Assembly (NCBI RefSeq): GCF_020859565.1
Contig: NZ_JAJHUO010000034.1
Location: 1-64,000 of the forward strand
Source of the DNA: Saccharothrix luteola
GTDB lineage: Bacteria; Actinomycetota; Actinomycetes; Mycobacteriales; Pseudonocardiaceae
Direction: 5' to 3'
Length of the DNA: 64,000 nucleotides
The notes below the pieces were generated by a model. That model made no database searches, had not been told where the DNA came from, and saw only the letters and a list, made by a program, of their open reading frames with translations. Both the position numbers and the translations under genes were made by a program. Within the stretch, counting starts at the first letter, position 1, and every line of letters starts with the position of its first letter. This document shows, in pieces, positions 46,264 through 55,015 of the stretch.

Positions 46264-46722
46264 GTGACCGAGGTCGCGATCTTGATCGGACTTCAGGCGT
46301 CGGGGAAGACGACCTTCTACCGCACCGTGCTCGCGAGCACGCACGTGCACGTCAGCAAGGACGCATTCCCGAATGCGCGGCGACGGCAGGCGCGGCAGTT
46401 GCGGCTGATCGGCGAGGCGCTCGACGCCGGGCTCGACGTCGCGGTCGACAACACCAATCCGTCGGCCGAGGAATGGGCGCCGCTCATCGCGGCCGGTCGG
46501 GCGCGCGGCGCGCGGATCGCCGGATACTGGTTCCCGCCGGACCTCACCGCTTCGACGGTCCGCAACGCCGCGCGTGACGACAAAACCAGGGTGCCCGACG
46601 TGGGGCTTTATGCCACGGTTAAGCGACTGCGGCGGCCACGGCCCGCGGACGGGTTCGACGAGTTGTCGATCGTCCGGTTCGACGGCCGCGGCGGGTTCGA
46701 CGTTCAACCCCTGGAGGACTGA
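46264..46722 (+). CDS. P-loop kinase, polynucleotide-kinase-like
   Basis: 152 residues, GTG start at the predicted transcription start. Walker A GLQASGKTTF at residues 9-18, a VSKDAFPN segment supplying a candidate acidic residue, and VDNTNPSAEEW, the strand-loop typical of the kinase domains of T4 Pnk/PNKP. No phosphatase domain. These enzymes phosphorylate 5'-OH ends of RNA or DNA. Its ATG neighbour two bases downstream encodes a Thg1-family polymerase that acts on RNA 5' ends, which supports an RNA-end-repair role; substrate is inference. Other small P-loop kinases cannot be excluded. Confidence 0.78.
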   Translation: MTEVAILIGLQASGKTTFYRTVLASTHVHVSKDAFPNARRRQARQLRLIGEALDAGLDVAVDNTNPSAEEWAPLIAAGRARGARIAGYWFPPDLTASTVRNAARDDKTRVPDVGLYATVKRLRRPRPADGFDELSIVRFDGRGGFDVQPLED

Positions 46723-46724
46723 CG

Positions 46725-47516
46725 ATGCGGTGGGCCGACCTCGAATCCGGGCAGCGCGCCAGGGAGTGGTTCCACGGGTTGACGGCGCCGGCCGGGATGT
46801 GGATGGTCGTGCGGGTGGACGGGCGCGGGTTCTCCCGGTTCACCGAGGAGCGGTTCGACAAGCCGTTCGACGTGCGGTTCTCCCGGCTCATGGTGGAGGC
46901 GGCGCAGGCGCTGCTGACCGAGCTCGGCGCGCGCTACGCCTACACCGAGAGCGACGAGATCTCGGTCGTGCTCGACCCGCGCCACGACATGTTCGGGCGC
47001 AGCGTGGAGAAGATCGTGTCGATCTCCGCGGGGGTGGCCTCCGCCGCGTTCACGCACGCCGCCGGCGAGCCCGCGCACTTCGACAGCCGCATCTGGATCG
47101 GCGCGGGCACGGGTGACGTGGTCGACTACGCGTCCTGGCGGCAGGCCGACGCCACCCGCTGCGCGCTGAACGGCTGGTGCTACTGGACCCTGCGCAAGGC
47201 GGGCGCCTCCCGCCGGGAGGCCACCCGGCGCCTGGAGGGGACGAGCACCTCGGGGAAGAACGAGCTGCTGTTCGAGCACGGGATCAACTTCGACGGCCTG
47301 CCGGCGTGGCAGCGCCGCGGCATCGGCCTGTGGTGGGAGGACCACACCCGCCTCGGGCGCGACCCGGTGCGCGGGGTCGACGTCACCACCACCCGCCGCC
47401 GCGTCCACGTCGAACACGAGCTGCCGATGAAGGACGCCTACCGCGCCCTCGTCACCCGGCTGATCTCGCCCGGGGCCACACCTCAGGACGGCACCCCTCA
47501 GGACGGTGCTCCGTAG
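46725..47516 (+). CDS. Thg1-family (tRNA-His guanylyltransferase-like) 3'-5' polymerase
   Basis: 263 residues, usual length for the family. Palm-domain motifs are intact: VRVDGRGFSRFTEERFDKPFD with the first metal Asp, and YTESDEISVVL with the second; SAGVASAAFT and GRRS-like GTSTSGKNELLFEHGINF follow. Thg1 adds nucleotides in the 3'-5' direction; bacterial Thg1-like proteins mostly repair truncated tRNA 5' ends rather than add G-1. Co-transcribed with the kinase (2-nt gap). A PQDG-type direct repeat ends the protein, which overlaps the converging WYL gene by 19 nt. Confidence 0.92.
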   Translation: MRWADLESGQRAREWFHGLTAPAGMWMVVRVDGRGFSRFTEERFDKPFDVRFSRLMVEAAQALLTELGARYAYTESDEISVVLDPRHDMFGRSVEKIVSISAGVASAAFTHAAGEPAHFDSRIWIGAGTGDVVDYASWRQADATRCALNGWCYWTLRKAGASRREATRRLEGTSTSGKNELLFEHGINFDGLPAWQRRGIGLWWEDHTRLGRDPVRGVDVTTTRRRVHVEHELPMKDAYRALVTRLISPGATPQDGTPQDGAP

Positions 47517-48472
47517 CGGGTCGCGATCGCGACGGCGCGGTCGCGCAGGGCGGTGCGCAACCACTGCGGCGTCAGGGCTTCCGCGTTCGTGGCGAGCCGC
47601 CACAACGCCCACTCGGCGTGCCAGGAGTCCTGGAAGGTCACCTCCATCCGCAGCCGGCCGTCCGCGTCCACGTCCTCGGCGAGGACGGCCAGCGCCGTGC
47701 CCACCAGCTCCTCCCGCCGCGCCGGGTTCAGCAGCACCTGCACGGTGACCTGGTCGCCGCCCGCCCGGAACCGCGTGCCGCGCTCCTGCCAGGCCCGGTC
47801 GAGGTCGACCCGGTCGGGCCGCTGCGCGGGTTCGGCGAGTTCCTCGGCGGCCTGGATCCGCGACAGCCGGTAGGTGCGGTCCTCGCCGGACCTCGTGGCC
47901 AGCAGGTAGCCCTGCTCGCGGACGGTGACCAGGCCGATCGGGTCCACCGTGCGCCACTTCGCGTCCTGGTTCACGGCCGCGTAGCGGATGCGCAGCTTGT
48001 GCCCCGCGAACACCGCGCGCCGGACCTCGGCGACCACCGCGTCGGGCACCTCCTCGGCGACCACCCGACGTGACAGCAGGTCGGTACCAGGGTCGATGAG
48101 CAACCGCTCGGCCGCCCCGGCCGCGGTGGCCCGGTAGCTCTCGGGCAGCGCGTCGACGACCTTGCGCATGGCCGACGCGAGCGCCGAGCCGAGGCCGAAC
48201 GCCTGCGCGCCGCGCCGCGACCCGGCGACCAGCAGGGCGAGCGCCTCGTCGTGGTTGAGCCCGGTGAGCTCGGTCTGGAAACCGGGCAGCAGCGTGAAAC
48301 CGCCGTGCCGGCCGCGTTCGGCGTAGACCGGGACGCCTGCGGCCGACAACGCCTCGACGTCCCGCAGCACGGTGCGGGTGGACACCTCCAGCTCGCGGGC
48401 CAGCGCCGTCGCGGACAGCCGACCGTGCCGGCGCAGCAGCAGCACCAGCGAAACCAACCGGTCGGCGCGCAC
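47498..48472 (-). CDS. WYL-domain (YafY-type) transcriptional regulator
   Basis: 324 residues, GTG start (RADRLVSLVLLLRRHG). Winged helix ATALARELEVSTRTVLRDVEAL, then a WYL domain with VDPIGLVTVREQGYLLATR and a C-terminal extension. Divergent from the SnoaL-like gene across 61 bp containing a strong inverted repeat, so an autoregulated local repressor is likely. Overlaps the converging thg1-like gene by 19 nt at its 3' end. Confidence 0.9.
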   Translation of the reverse strand: MRADRLVSLVLLLRRHGRLSATALARELEVSTRTVLRDVEALSAAGVPVYAERGRHGGFTLLPGFQTELTGLNHDEALALLVAGSRRGAQAFGLGSALASAMRKVVDALPESYRATAAGAAERLLIDPGTDLLSRRVVAEEVPDAVVAEVRRAVFAGHKLRIRYAAVNQDAKWRTVDPIGLVTVREQGYLLATRSGEDRTYRLSRIQAAEELAEPAQRPDRVDLDRAWQERGTRFRAGGDQVTVQVLLNPARREELVGTALAVLAEDVDADGRLRMEVTFQDSWHAEWALWRLATNAEALTPQWLRTALRDRAVAIATRYGAPS

Positions 48473-48488
48473 GCGGGAACTTTACCGG

Positions 48489-48515
48489 AATACATGACAC
48501 AGGTTGTCGTGTATT
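48489..48515. promoter_or_regulatory. Probable WYL-regulator operator
   Basis: Inverted repeat with 11-bp arms, AATACATGACA and TGTCGTGTATT, one mismatch, 5-nt spacer, centred in the 61-bp region between the regulator and the SnoaL-like gene. The core TGACA-n5-TGTC resembles sites of YafY-type repressors. Operator assignment is inferred from symmetry and position. Confidence 0.65.
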
Positions 48516-48533
48516 GGTTGGAGGCTTATCCCC

Positions 48534-48887
48534 ATGACAAGCAAGAACGCGGCCGCCGAGCCGAACGACCTGGGCAAGCACTTCATCGAGCGGGGCAACG
48601 CGGGCGACGTCGACGGACTGGTGGCGCTGTACGAGCCGGACGCCGTGCTGGCGTTCCCGCCGGGCAACCTCGCGACCGGGCACGCGGAGATCCGCAAGGT
48701 GTACGAGCAGTTCGTCGCCGCCGCGCCGGTGCTCACGCCGGGGCGGCAGCACCCGGCGCTGGTGAGCGGCGACCTGGCGCTCACGATGTCCACGCTGACC
48801 ACCGGTGAGATGACCGTCGAGGTCGCCCGTCGCCAGCCGGACGGGTCGTGGCTGTGGGTCCTCGACCAGCCGATGCTGGTGCCGTAG
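48534..48887 (+). CDS. SnoaL-like/NTF2-fold protein
   Basis: About 117 residues from the ATG at 48534 (MTSKNAAAEP) with GGAGG 9 nt upstream. NTF2-like cone fold: HFIERGNAGDVDGLVALYEPDAV, PGNLATGHAEIRKVYEQFV and a C-terminal DGSWLWVLDQPML. The family includes isomerases, hydratases and ligand-binding proteins; no catalytic assignment is possible. Likely controlled by the divergent WYL protein. An 11-bp hairpin follows. Confidence 0.83.
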   Translation: MTSKNAAAEPNDLGKHFIERGNAGDVDGLVALYEPDAVLAFPPGNLATGHAEIRKVYEQFVAAAPVLTPGRQHPALVSGDLALTMSTLTTGEMTVEVARRQPDGSWLWVLDQPMLVP

Positions 48888-48895
48888 CAGGGGGG

Positions 48896-48929
48896 CGGCG
48901 GTGGGCCGGCGCGGCCGAGCCCACCGCCG
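48896..48929. terminator. Hairpin after the SnoaL-like gene
   Basis: 11-bp perfect stem (48896-48906 with 48919-48929), 12-nt loop, 9 nt after the stop. Confidence 0.65.
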
Positions 48930-48953
48930 TGCGGCGGCGGCCGAACGCGCAAC

Positions 48954-48959
48954 TATGGT
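48954..48959 (+). promoter_or_regulatory. -10 element for a leaderless VOC transcript
   Basis: TATGGT ends 6 nt before the ATG at 48966, directly after the preceding terminator, with no ribosome site between; same geometry as the element at 46252. Confidence 0.5.
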
Positions 48960-48965
48960 GGCCCC

Positions 48966-49400
48966 ATGACGTCGGTCAAGCAGTTCCAGGTCACCTTCGA
49001 CTGCGCGCGGCCGGAGCGCGTCGCCCGGTTCTGGTGCGAGGTGCTGGGGTACGTGGTGCCGCCGGCGCCGGCGGGTTTCGCCACTTGGGACGACTACGAC
49101 CGTTCGCTGCCCACCGAGAGCCAGGGCGCCGCGTTCGCCTGCGTCGACCCCACGGGTGTCGGCCCACGACTGTTCTTCCAACGCGTTCCCGAGGGCAAGG
49201 TCGTCAAGAACCGGGTGCACCTCTGCGTGCGTGCGGGCACCGGGCTCGTGGGTGCGGAGCGCCTCGCCGCGCTGGAGGCCGAGTGCGCGCGGCTGACCGA
49301 GCTGGGCGCGTCACACGTGCGGACGATGCTCGCCGACGGTGTCGAGGAGTCGTGCATCGTGATGCAGGACGTCGAGGGCAACGAGTTCTGCCTCGACTGA
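48966..49400 (+). CDS. VOC-superfamily (glyoxalase-like) protein
   Basis: 144 residues. Glyoxalase-like fold: FQVTFDCARPERVARFWCEVLGY at the N terminus, RLFFQRVPEGKVVKNRVHL centrally, and MQDVEGNEFCLD at the end, the pattern of the actinobacterial glyoxalase-like subfamily. Substrate unknown; cytoplasmic. Apparently its own transcript from a leaderless promoter. Confidence 0.83.
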   Translation: MTSVKQFQVTFDCARPERVARFWCEVLGYVVPPAPAGFATWDDYDRSLPTESQGAAFACVDPTGVGPRLFFQRVPEGKVVKNRVHLCVRAGTGLVGAERLAALEAECARLTELGASHVRTMLADGVEESCIVMQDVEGNEFCLD

Positions 49401-49477
49401 CGTCGTGCCGGCCTGGTCCCGGGCCACGTCTGACACGCGGGTGGCCGGCCGGCGCTGCGTTCGGGCACGCTGGCGGC

Positions 49478-50650
49478 ATGGGGATCAAGCGTGCAGGGGT
49501 CGTGGTCGGGGTGGTGGCGGCGCTCGTCGCCGGGTCGGTGTCCGGCGCCAGGGCGAGCCGGGACTCGCCGGTGGGGGACGCGTTGGCGCAGGTGGTGGCG
49601 GCGGGCGTGCCCGGCTCGTACGCGGCCGTCGTGGACGGCGCGGTGGCCTGGCGCGGTTCGGCCGGCGTCGGCGACCTGCGGACGGGCCGGGCGCCCGACC
49701 CGCGCGGCCGGTTCCGGGTCGCGAGCGTGACCAAGTCGTTCGTGGCCGCGGTGGTGCTGCAGCTCGTCGGCGAGGGGCGGCTCGGGCTGGACGACCCGAT
49801 CGCCGACCACCTGCCCGGCCTGCTGCCGTACGCCGAGCCGATCACCGTCCGCCAGCTGCTCGGGCACACCAGCGGCGTGCCGCGCGACATCGTGCACTGG
49901 CAGACGGCCGAGGAGATCGACACGAAGCGGTGGGAGAGCTTCGAGCCGAGGGAGCTGGTGCGGCTCGCGACCGACGGCGTGCCGCTGCTGTTCCCGCCCG
50001 GCACCGGCTTCTCGTACTCCAACACCGGCTACACGGTGCTCGGCCTGCTCGTCGAGCGGATCACGGGCCGTTCGCTGGCCGGTGAGCTGGAGCGGCGCGT
50101 CTTCCGGCCGCTGCACCTGCGGGACACGTCGTTCCCGAGCTACCAGCCGTTCCTGCCCTACCCGGCGGCGCACGGCTACGAGCGGCTCTACGGCGAGCAG
50201 GCGCCGCTGACCGACGTGACGACGTACGTGTGGTCGCGGCTGTGGGCGTCCGGGAACCTGGTCAGCTCCGCGGACGACCTGAACCGGTTCTTCGGCGCGC
50301 TGCTCGGCGGTCGCCTGCTGCCGGCCGACCTGCTGGCGCAGATGCGGGACGTGCGGCCGGAGGCGCTCGGGCCGTTCGGCTACGGCCTCGGCCTGATGCA
50401 CCTGTCCAGCCCGTGCGGCGGTGTGGACTGGTGGGGCCACGGCGGTGACGTGCCGGGCTACCACACGTGGAGCCTGCACACCGCCGACCTGGTCGGCCAG
50501 GCGTCGGTCGGCATGAACCAGGACCTCAGCGCCCCGGTCGAGGCACGGCAGAACGTGCTGCTCACGGTGGCGACGGCGCTGTGCGACGAGGTGCCGGTGG
50601 CGGTGGCGTCCAGCACGGAGATCCCCTACCTGGGACCGACGTTGCCGTAG
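49478..50650 (+). CDS. Secreted serine hydrolase, beta-lactamase/DD-carboxypeptidase family
   Basis: 390 residues, ATG 49478, signal peptide AGVVVGVVAALVAGSVSGARA. Active-site elements are intact: S-x-x-K at Ser83-Lys86 (ASVTKSF), the Y-S-N box in FSYSNTGYTV and HGGDVPGYH replacing KTG. Streptomyces R61-type family; likely a D-Ala-D-Ala carboxypeptidase or esterase acting outside the cell. Intact homologue of the decayed gene at 12.8-13.9 kb. Confidence 0.88.
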   Translation: MGIKRAGVVVGVVAALVAGSVSGARASRDSPVGDALAQVVAAGVPGSYAAVVDGAVAWRGSAGVGDLRTGRAPDPRGRFRVASVTKSFVAAVVLQLVGEGRLGLDDPIADHLPGLLPYAEPITVRQLLGHTSGVPRDIVHWQTAEEIDTKRWESFEPRELVRLATDGVPLLFPPGTGFSYSNTGYTVLGLLVERITGRSLAGELERRVFRPLHLRDTSFPSYQPFLPYPAAHGYERLYGEQAPLTDVTTYVWSRLWASGNLVSSADDLNRFFGALLGGRLLPADLLAQMRDVRPEALGPFGYGLGLMHLSSPCGGVDWWGHGGDVPGYHTWSLHTADLVGQASVGMNQDLSAPVEARQNVLLTVATALCDEVPVAVASSTEIPYLGPTLP

Positions 50651-50808
50651 CGGCGAGCCCGCGGCGTGGGCGGAACGGCACGAACGGTTGAAGGTCGCGG
50701 CCGGCGATTGCCGCTCCGGCCGGGCCGGCCGAAGAATGCGGCACGACTCGCGCGCACTCCTGGGTCGCCCGGCTGGAGACGGCCGCCTCGCCGATCACGA
50801 TCGGGTCG

Positions 50809-51015
50809 GTGCTGCTCGCGGCGTTCAGCTTGTTCGCCTGGGTCAGGTACGACGCGCACGTGCTGCCCGCGGTGCTCAGGGGCGTGGACTTCGCGGCCGT
50901 CGCGTTCAGCGTCCTGGTGGTCGTCGTCATCGCCCTCCCGCTCTACGTCGGCGTCGGCGTGGTCGTCCTGTGGACCGTCTACGTCGTGGGCCGGGTGGCC
51001 GGGGCCGTGCTGTGA
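50809..51015 (+). CDS. Small two-helix membrane protein
   Basis: At least 68 residues from the GTG at 50809; the open frame continues upstream (ARLETAASPITIGS) so the true start may be earlier. Hydrophobic segments VLLAAFSLFAWV and a long run FSVLVVVVIALPLYVGVGVVVLW. No family recognised. Good codon-position GC bias supports a real gene. Confidence 0.5.
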   Translation: MLLAAFSLFAWVRYDAHVLPAVLRGVDFAAVAFSVLVVVVIALPLYVGVGVVVLWTVYVVGRVAGAVL

Positions 51016-51113
51016 CGCGTTGTCCCTCCACGGTTGAAAACTGGTCGACGACGTGCCCGACATCCGGCACGGACGGCCGGACTGCTACGCGGGAGCGGCG
51101 TCGGGTGCGCACG

Positions 51114-53612
51114 TCACGCCGGCAGGCGCTCCCGCATCGCGCGGGCGCGGTCGATCAGCCGGCGGGCCTCGGTTCCCCGGTCCAGGCGGCCCAGGGCCAG
51201 GCCCAGCCTGGTCAACCTCGTGACCACGTCGTGGTGGTCGCCCTGGTGCCACGACTCGGTGATCTTCAGCGCCCGCTCCAGCAGCGGGATGGCCTCGTCG
51301 GGGTGGCCTTGGTCCTGCCAGGCGCCGGCGAGCCCGTCCAGGTGCTTGGCCACGTCGGGGTGGTCGGAGCCGTGGGCCGCCTCGGCGATCGCCAGCGCGC
51401 GTTCGTGCCGCGACTTCGCCTCGTCCGCCCGGCCGAGGTCGCTCAGGACCAGGCCCAGGTTGCCGAGGCGGACCGCGATGACCGGGTGGTCGCCGCCGAA
51501 CACCGCTTCGCTGATCGCCAGCGAGCGCTCCAGCAGGGTCTCCGCCCTCACCAGCAGGGTGTCGTCGACCGGGCTGTGCAGCCGGCGCAGCACCATGGCC
51601 AGATCGCTCAACGTGCTCGCGACCTCGGGGTGGTCGAGGCCGTAGGCCGCCTCCTTGACGGCCAGCGCGCGTTCGAACAGCCGTCGCGCGTCGAGCGGGT
51701 GACCGCGGTCGACCAGCGCCGCGCCCAGGTTGTGCAGGGCCCGCGCCACGTCGGGGTGGTCGGGCCCGTACGCGGCTTCGGTGATGGCGAGGGCACGCCG
51801 GTGCAGGGCTTCGGCCTCCTGGCCGCGTTCGGGCGCCAGGTCGCGCAGGACCAGCCCCAGGTTGTCCAGCCTGAGGGCGACGATCGGCCGGTCCGGACCG
51901 TAGGCCGCCTCCGTGATCGCCAGGGCCCGCTGCATCAGCGGCAACGCCTCGCCGGGCCTGCGGAGGTCGTGCAGGGCGAGGCCGAGGTTGTTCAGCCGCA
52001 CGGCCACGGCGGGGTGGTGCGGCCCGTAAGCGGCCTCGGTGAGGGCCAGCGCCCGGCGCAGGAACGGCTGCGCCTGCTCCGGCCGCCCCAGTTCGCTCAG
52101 CACGACGCCCAGGTTGCTGAGGTGGACGGCCGCACCGGGGTGGTCCGGCCCGAAAGCCGCCTCACCACCCTCCAACGCCCTGGTGAACAACACCCGCGCG
52201 TCGTTCAGCTGCCCCGTCTCGAACAGGTACGCCCCGGCGCGGCCGAGCAACCGGCCGCCCACCTTCGGGTCGACGTCGAAGCCGACGCAGGCCAGCACGT
52301 GGGGCAGCACCAAGCGCCAGCGCGGCCACGCCGACGGGGACCGGGGGTGCCGGTCGCGCAGGTCCGCCACGAGCAGGTTCGCGGCGACGGCCCGCGGGTG
52401 CTGATCGGCGGGACGCGATCGATCGCCGGCCACCCGGGCGCGTACGGCGAGCTGCACCATGCGGTGCACCAACAGGCCGTCGTCGACGCGGCGCAGCAGC
52501 GAGTAGTCGACGAGCACGCCGACGGTGTCCGCGAAGTCGCCCGACCGGTCCGCGACCGCCGATCCGAGCTCCGCCGGCAGCGCGGGGGCGTTGTGGGTGA
52601 ACAGGTCCAGGGGGATCGCCTCGGACGAGAGGTAGGAGCAGATCTCCAGCAGCCGTGCGGACGCCGGGAACGACTCCTCGATCAGTCGCAGCGGCAGTTC
52701 CCACAGCGAGGCCAGCGTGTCGTGCTCCGGCGTGCGGTGCGCGTCGCGTCCCCGATCGGCGGTGGTGTCGGGACGGCGGCGTAATCGGTCGAGGTAGTCG
52801 GGCACCGGCGTCGACGTCTGCTGGAGGTAGGCGGCGGCCTGCTCCAGGGCGAGCGGCAGGTCCCCGAGCAGTTCCGCCAGCTCGTCGGCCTGCTCGGCGG
52901 ACATCACCGGCACGCGACGCCTCAGCAGCGACACGGAGTCCGGTCGGCGGAACGTGTCGAGGTGCAGGACCGAGGCGATCGCCTCGAACCCCGCCCGACG
53001 GGTCGTCACCAGCACGTGCCCCGCGCCGGACGGGAGGTACCGGCGCACGGCGGCCACGGTCTCGGCGTTGTCGAAGACCAGCAGCCAGTCGCGTCGCCGG
53101 CGCAGTTCCGCGAGCACCACGCCGACGGACTCCTCGACGTTGGTGGGCAGCGCGAGCCCGAGCGCCCGGCCGAGCAGCGTCAACTGGCCCGGCACGAGGG
53201 CCGCGTCCTCGGCGGTGATCCACCACACCGCCCGGTACCGGCCGGCCCACCGGTGGCAGAACTCGATCACGACCTGGGTCTTGCCGACGCCGCCCATGCC
53301 GCGCATCGCGTGCACGGCGACGTTCCGGTCGCGCTTGAGCCGGTCCCGCAGCCACCGCCGCTCTTCCACGCGGCCGGTGAAGTTCGGGTTGCGCGGCGGA
53401 ACGCTCCACACCGGCGGCAGACCCGGTTCGGCCTGCCGGCGCCGGAACGTGACCGCCAGCGTCACGCCGAGCACGACGACCAGCACCGGCCACACGACCC
53501 AGGAGACGGTCATCCACTTCGGCAGGTGCTCGCTCGCCGCGTTGATCACCAGTCCGGTCAGGAAGACCAGCGCCACCTCCGCGGTGACCAGCGCACCACC
53601 TCGACGTCCCAT
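51114..53612 (-). CDS. STAND NTPase with N-terminal TM helices and TPR repeats
   Basis: 832 residues from the ATG at 53612 (AGGAG 5 nt upstream). Two transmembrane segments (about 7-23 and 34-55), then an NB-ARC-type ATPase: P-loop GMGGVGKTQVV, LLVFDNAE as Walker B, LVTTRR sensor and a GDLPLALEQAA (GLPL-like) motif. A winged-helix-like region is followed by roughly eight 42-residue TPR_12 repeats (ALAITEAAYGPDHPDVA pattern). Such proteins are signal-triggered switches, frequently linked to defence or regulation; no effector domain is visible, so the partner is unknown. Confidence 0.86.
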   Translation of the reverse strand: MGRRGGALVTAEVALVFLTGLVINAASEHLPKWMTVSWVVWPVLVVVLGVTLAVTFRRRQAEPGLPPVWSVPPRNPNFTGRVEERRWLRDRLKRDRNVAVHAMRGMGGVGKTQVVIEFCHRWAGRYRAVWWITAEDAALVPGQLTLLGRALGLALPTNVEESVGVVLAELRRRRDWLLVFDNAETVAAVRRYLPSGAGHVLVTTRRAGFEAIASVLHLDTFRRPDSVSLLRRRVPVMSAEQADELAELLGDLPLALEQAAAYLQQTSTPVPDYLDRLRRRPDTTADRGRDAHRTPEHDTLASLWELPLRLIEESFPASARLLEICSYLSSEAIPLDLFTHNAPALPAELGSAVADRSGDFADTVGVLVDYSLLRRVDDGLLVHRMVQLAVRARVAGDRSRPADQHPRAVAANLLVADLRDRHPRSPSAWPRWRLVLPHVLACVGFDVDPKVGGRLLGRAGAYLFETGQLNDARVLFTRALEGGEAAFGPDHPGAAVHLSNLGVVLSELGRPEQAQPFLRRALALTEAAYGPHHPAVAVRLNNLGLALHDLRRPGEALPLMQRALAITEAAYGPDRPIVALRLDNLGLVLRDLAPERGQEAEALHRRALAITEAAYGPDHPDVARALHNLGAALVDRGHPLDARRLFERALAVKEAAYGLDHPEVASTLSDLAMVLRRLHSPVDDTLLVRAETLLERSLAISEAVFGGDHPVIAVRLGNLGLVLSDLGRADEAKSRHERALAIAEAAHGSDHPDVAKHLDGLAGAWQDQGHPDEAIPLLERALKITESWHQGDHHDVVTRLTRLGLALGRLDRGTEARRLIDRARAMRERLPA

Positions 53613-53739
53613 GCACGCTCCTGACCGCCGGGCAGCACCGCGCTCAACGGTATCCACCCACGCGGTCGCGTGGCGCCGGAACGGGCAGAGCCGTGATCGC
53701 GCCGGCGACGCGCCCGCTCCCGCCAGGCGTTGGCACGCC

Positions 53740-53769
53740 GGTGGGGCCGGGCGCACACCCGGCCCCACC
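53740..53769. terminator. Terminator of the tetR-ahpD-like operon
   Basis: 12-bp perfect stem (53740-53751 with 53758-53769), 6-nt loop, about 70 nt beyond the stop of the leftward gene at 53842. Confidence 0.65.
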
Positions 53770-53841
53770 AGCACACCTCCATCCCCGCGCTGATCCCGAT
53801 CCCGTCGGCGCGCACCCGGCCCCCGCCAGGCGCGAAGCCTC

Positions 53842-54399
53842 CTAGACCGCGTCCCGCTTCCACTCCTGCGCCTGCCAGGCCGGGTCCAGCGGCGTGTGCG
53901 CGATGTGGTTGGTGTAGTTGGACAACGTCTTCATCCCGACGCCGAGGATCACGTCCAGCACCTGGCGCCGGGTGTGGCCCGCGGCCAGGAACTCCTCGAT
54001 CTCCCGGTCGCCCACCCAGCCCCGGTCGGTGACCACCCGCTCGGTGAGCCCGCGGACGGCCTCCAGGGCGTTGTCCGACACCGGCTTGCCGGCGCGCAGG
54101 GCCTGCACGGTCTCCTCGTCCACACCGGACTTGAGCGCGATCGTCGAGTGCGCCGCCACGCAGTACTCGCAGCCGTTCAGGACGCTCGTGGTGATCCACA
54201 CGACGTGCTTCGCGGGCCCGGACAGCGAGGACTTGCCGAACTGCTCGGCCAGCGCGTTGTAGCCGGCCAGGAGTTCCGGCGACTCCGCCATCACGCCGTT
54301 GAGCGTGCTCACGAAACCCAGGCGGCGCTTGCCCGCCTCCAAGGCGGGGCGGGCCTCCTCGGGCGCGGTGGTCTCGTCGTGAACGGTGAACTGCACCAT
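53842..54399 (-). CDS. Carboxymuconolactone decarboxylase/AhpD-family protein
   Basis: 185 residues. All-helical CMD fold with the redox motif C-E-Y-C in NGCEYCVAAHSTI, as in alkylhydroperoxidase AhpD, where the Cys pair and nearby His reduce peroxides. VVWITTSVLNG and LSNYTNHIAHTPLD are family-like. ATG one base after the TetR stop, so co-transcribed and presumably induced by the same signal. A peroxide or reactive-electrophile response is a reasonable inference. Confidence 0.88.
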   Translation of the reverse strand: MVQFTVHDETTAPEEARPALEAGKRRLGFVSTLNGVMAESPELLAGYNALAEQFGKSSLSGPAKHVVWITTSVLNGCEYCVAAHSTIALKSGVDEETVQALRAGKPVSDNALEAVRGLTERVVTDRGWVGDREIEEFLAAGHTRRQVLDVILGVGMKTLSNYTNHIAHTPLDPAWQAQEWKRDAV

Positions 54400-54400
54400 G

Positions 54401-55006
54401 TCAGCGGTTCTCCTCGGGTCGGTTCGCCAGTGAGTCGAGCACGGCCGTGACGGTGTCGCCGAGCGCTTCCGGGGTCGCGCCCGCGCGGGAGCGGACGTTC
54501 ACCCCGTAGGCCAGCAGCGCGAGCACGTCGGCCGACGTTTCGGGCACCACGCCGGGCCGCAGCGCGCCGGCGGCCCGCGCGCGTTCCAGCGCCGCGCACA
54601 TCGCCGCCCGCAACCGGTCGTGGTGGTCGTGCAGGACCGCCTGGACGTCCGGGTCGTCCTGCTCCGCGCCGGCGTGCGCGTTGGTGACCATGCAGCCCCA
54701 CCGGGCGTGCTCGCCGGAACAGCGGACCCCGATCAACCCGCGGAAGAAGTCCGCGATCGCCGGCAGCCCGCGCTCGTCCTCGGCGAGCCGCCGGAAGACC
54801 GGTCCCGAACGCCGGTCGGCGTAGCGGCGCAGCGCGGCGACGTAGAGCTCCCGCTTGCCGCCGAACGTCGCGTACAGGCTGGACCGGTTGACGCCGGTCG
54901 CCGACACGATGTCCTGCACGCCGGTCGTCGACACGCCCCGTCGCCAGAAGAGCTCCTCCACCGAGTCGAGCACCGACTCGGGGTCGAAGTGCTTCACGTC
55001 CGGCAT
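54401..55006 (-). CDS. TetR-family transcriptional repressor
   Basis: 201 residues. N-terminal TetR helix-turn-helix: LFWRRGVSTTGVQDIVSATGVNRSSLYATFGGKRELYVAAL. The C-terminal domain has the YcdC/ComR-like layout with GCMVTNAHAG, containing a Cys that might sense electrophiles. First gene of a two-gene operon with the AhpD-like protein. A 30-bp perfect palindrome lies 10 nt upstream of its ATG, the likely autoregulatory operator. Confidence 0.92.
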   Translation of the reverse strand: MPDVKHFDPESVLDSVEELFWRRGVSTTGVQDIVSATGVNRSSLYATFGGKRELYVAALRRYADRRSGPVFRRLAEDERGLPAIADFFRGLIGVRCSGEHARWGCMVTNAHAGAEQDDPDVQAVLHDHHDRLRAAMCAALERARAAGALRPGVVPETSADVLALLAYGVNVRSRAGATPEALGDTVTAVLDSLANRPEENR

Positions 55007-55015
55007 GTCCGCCTC

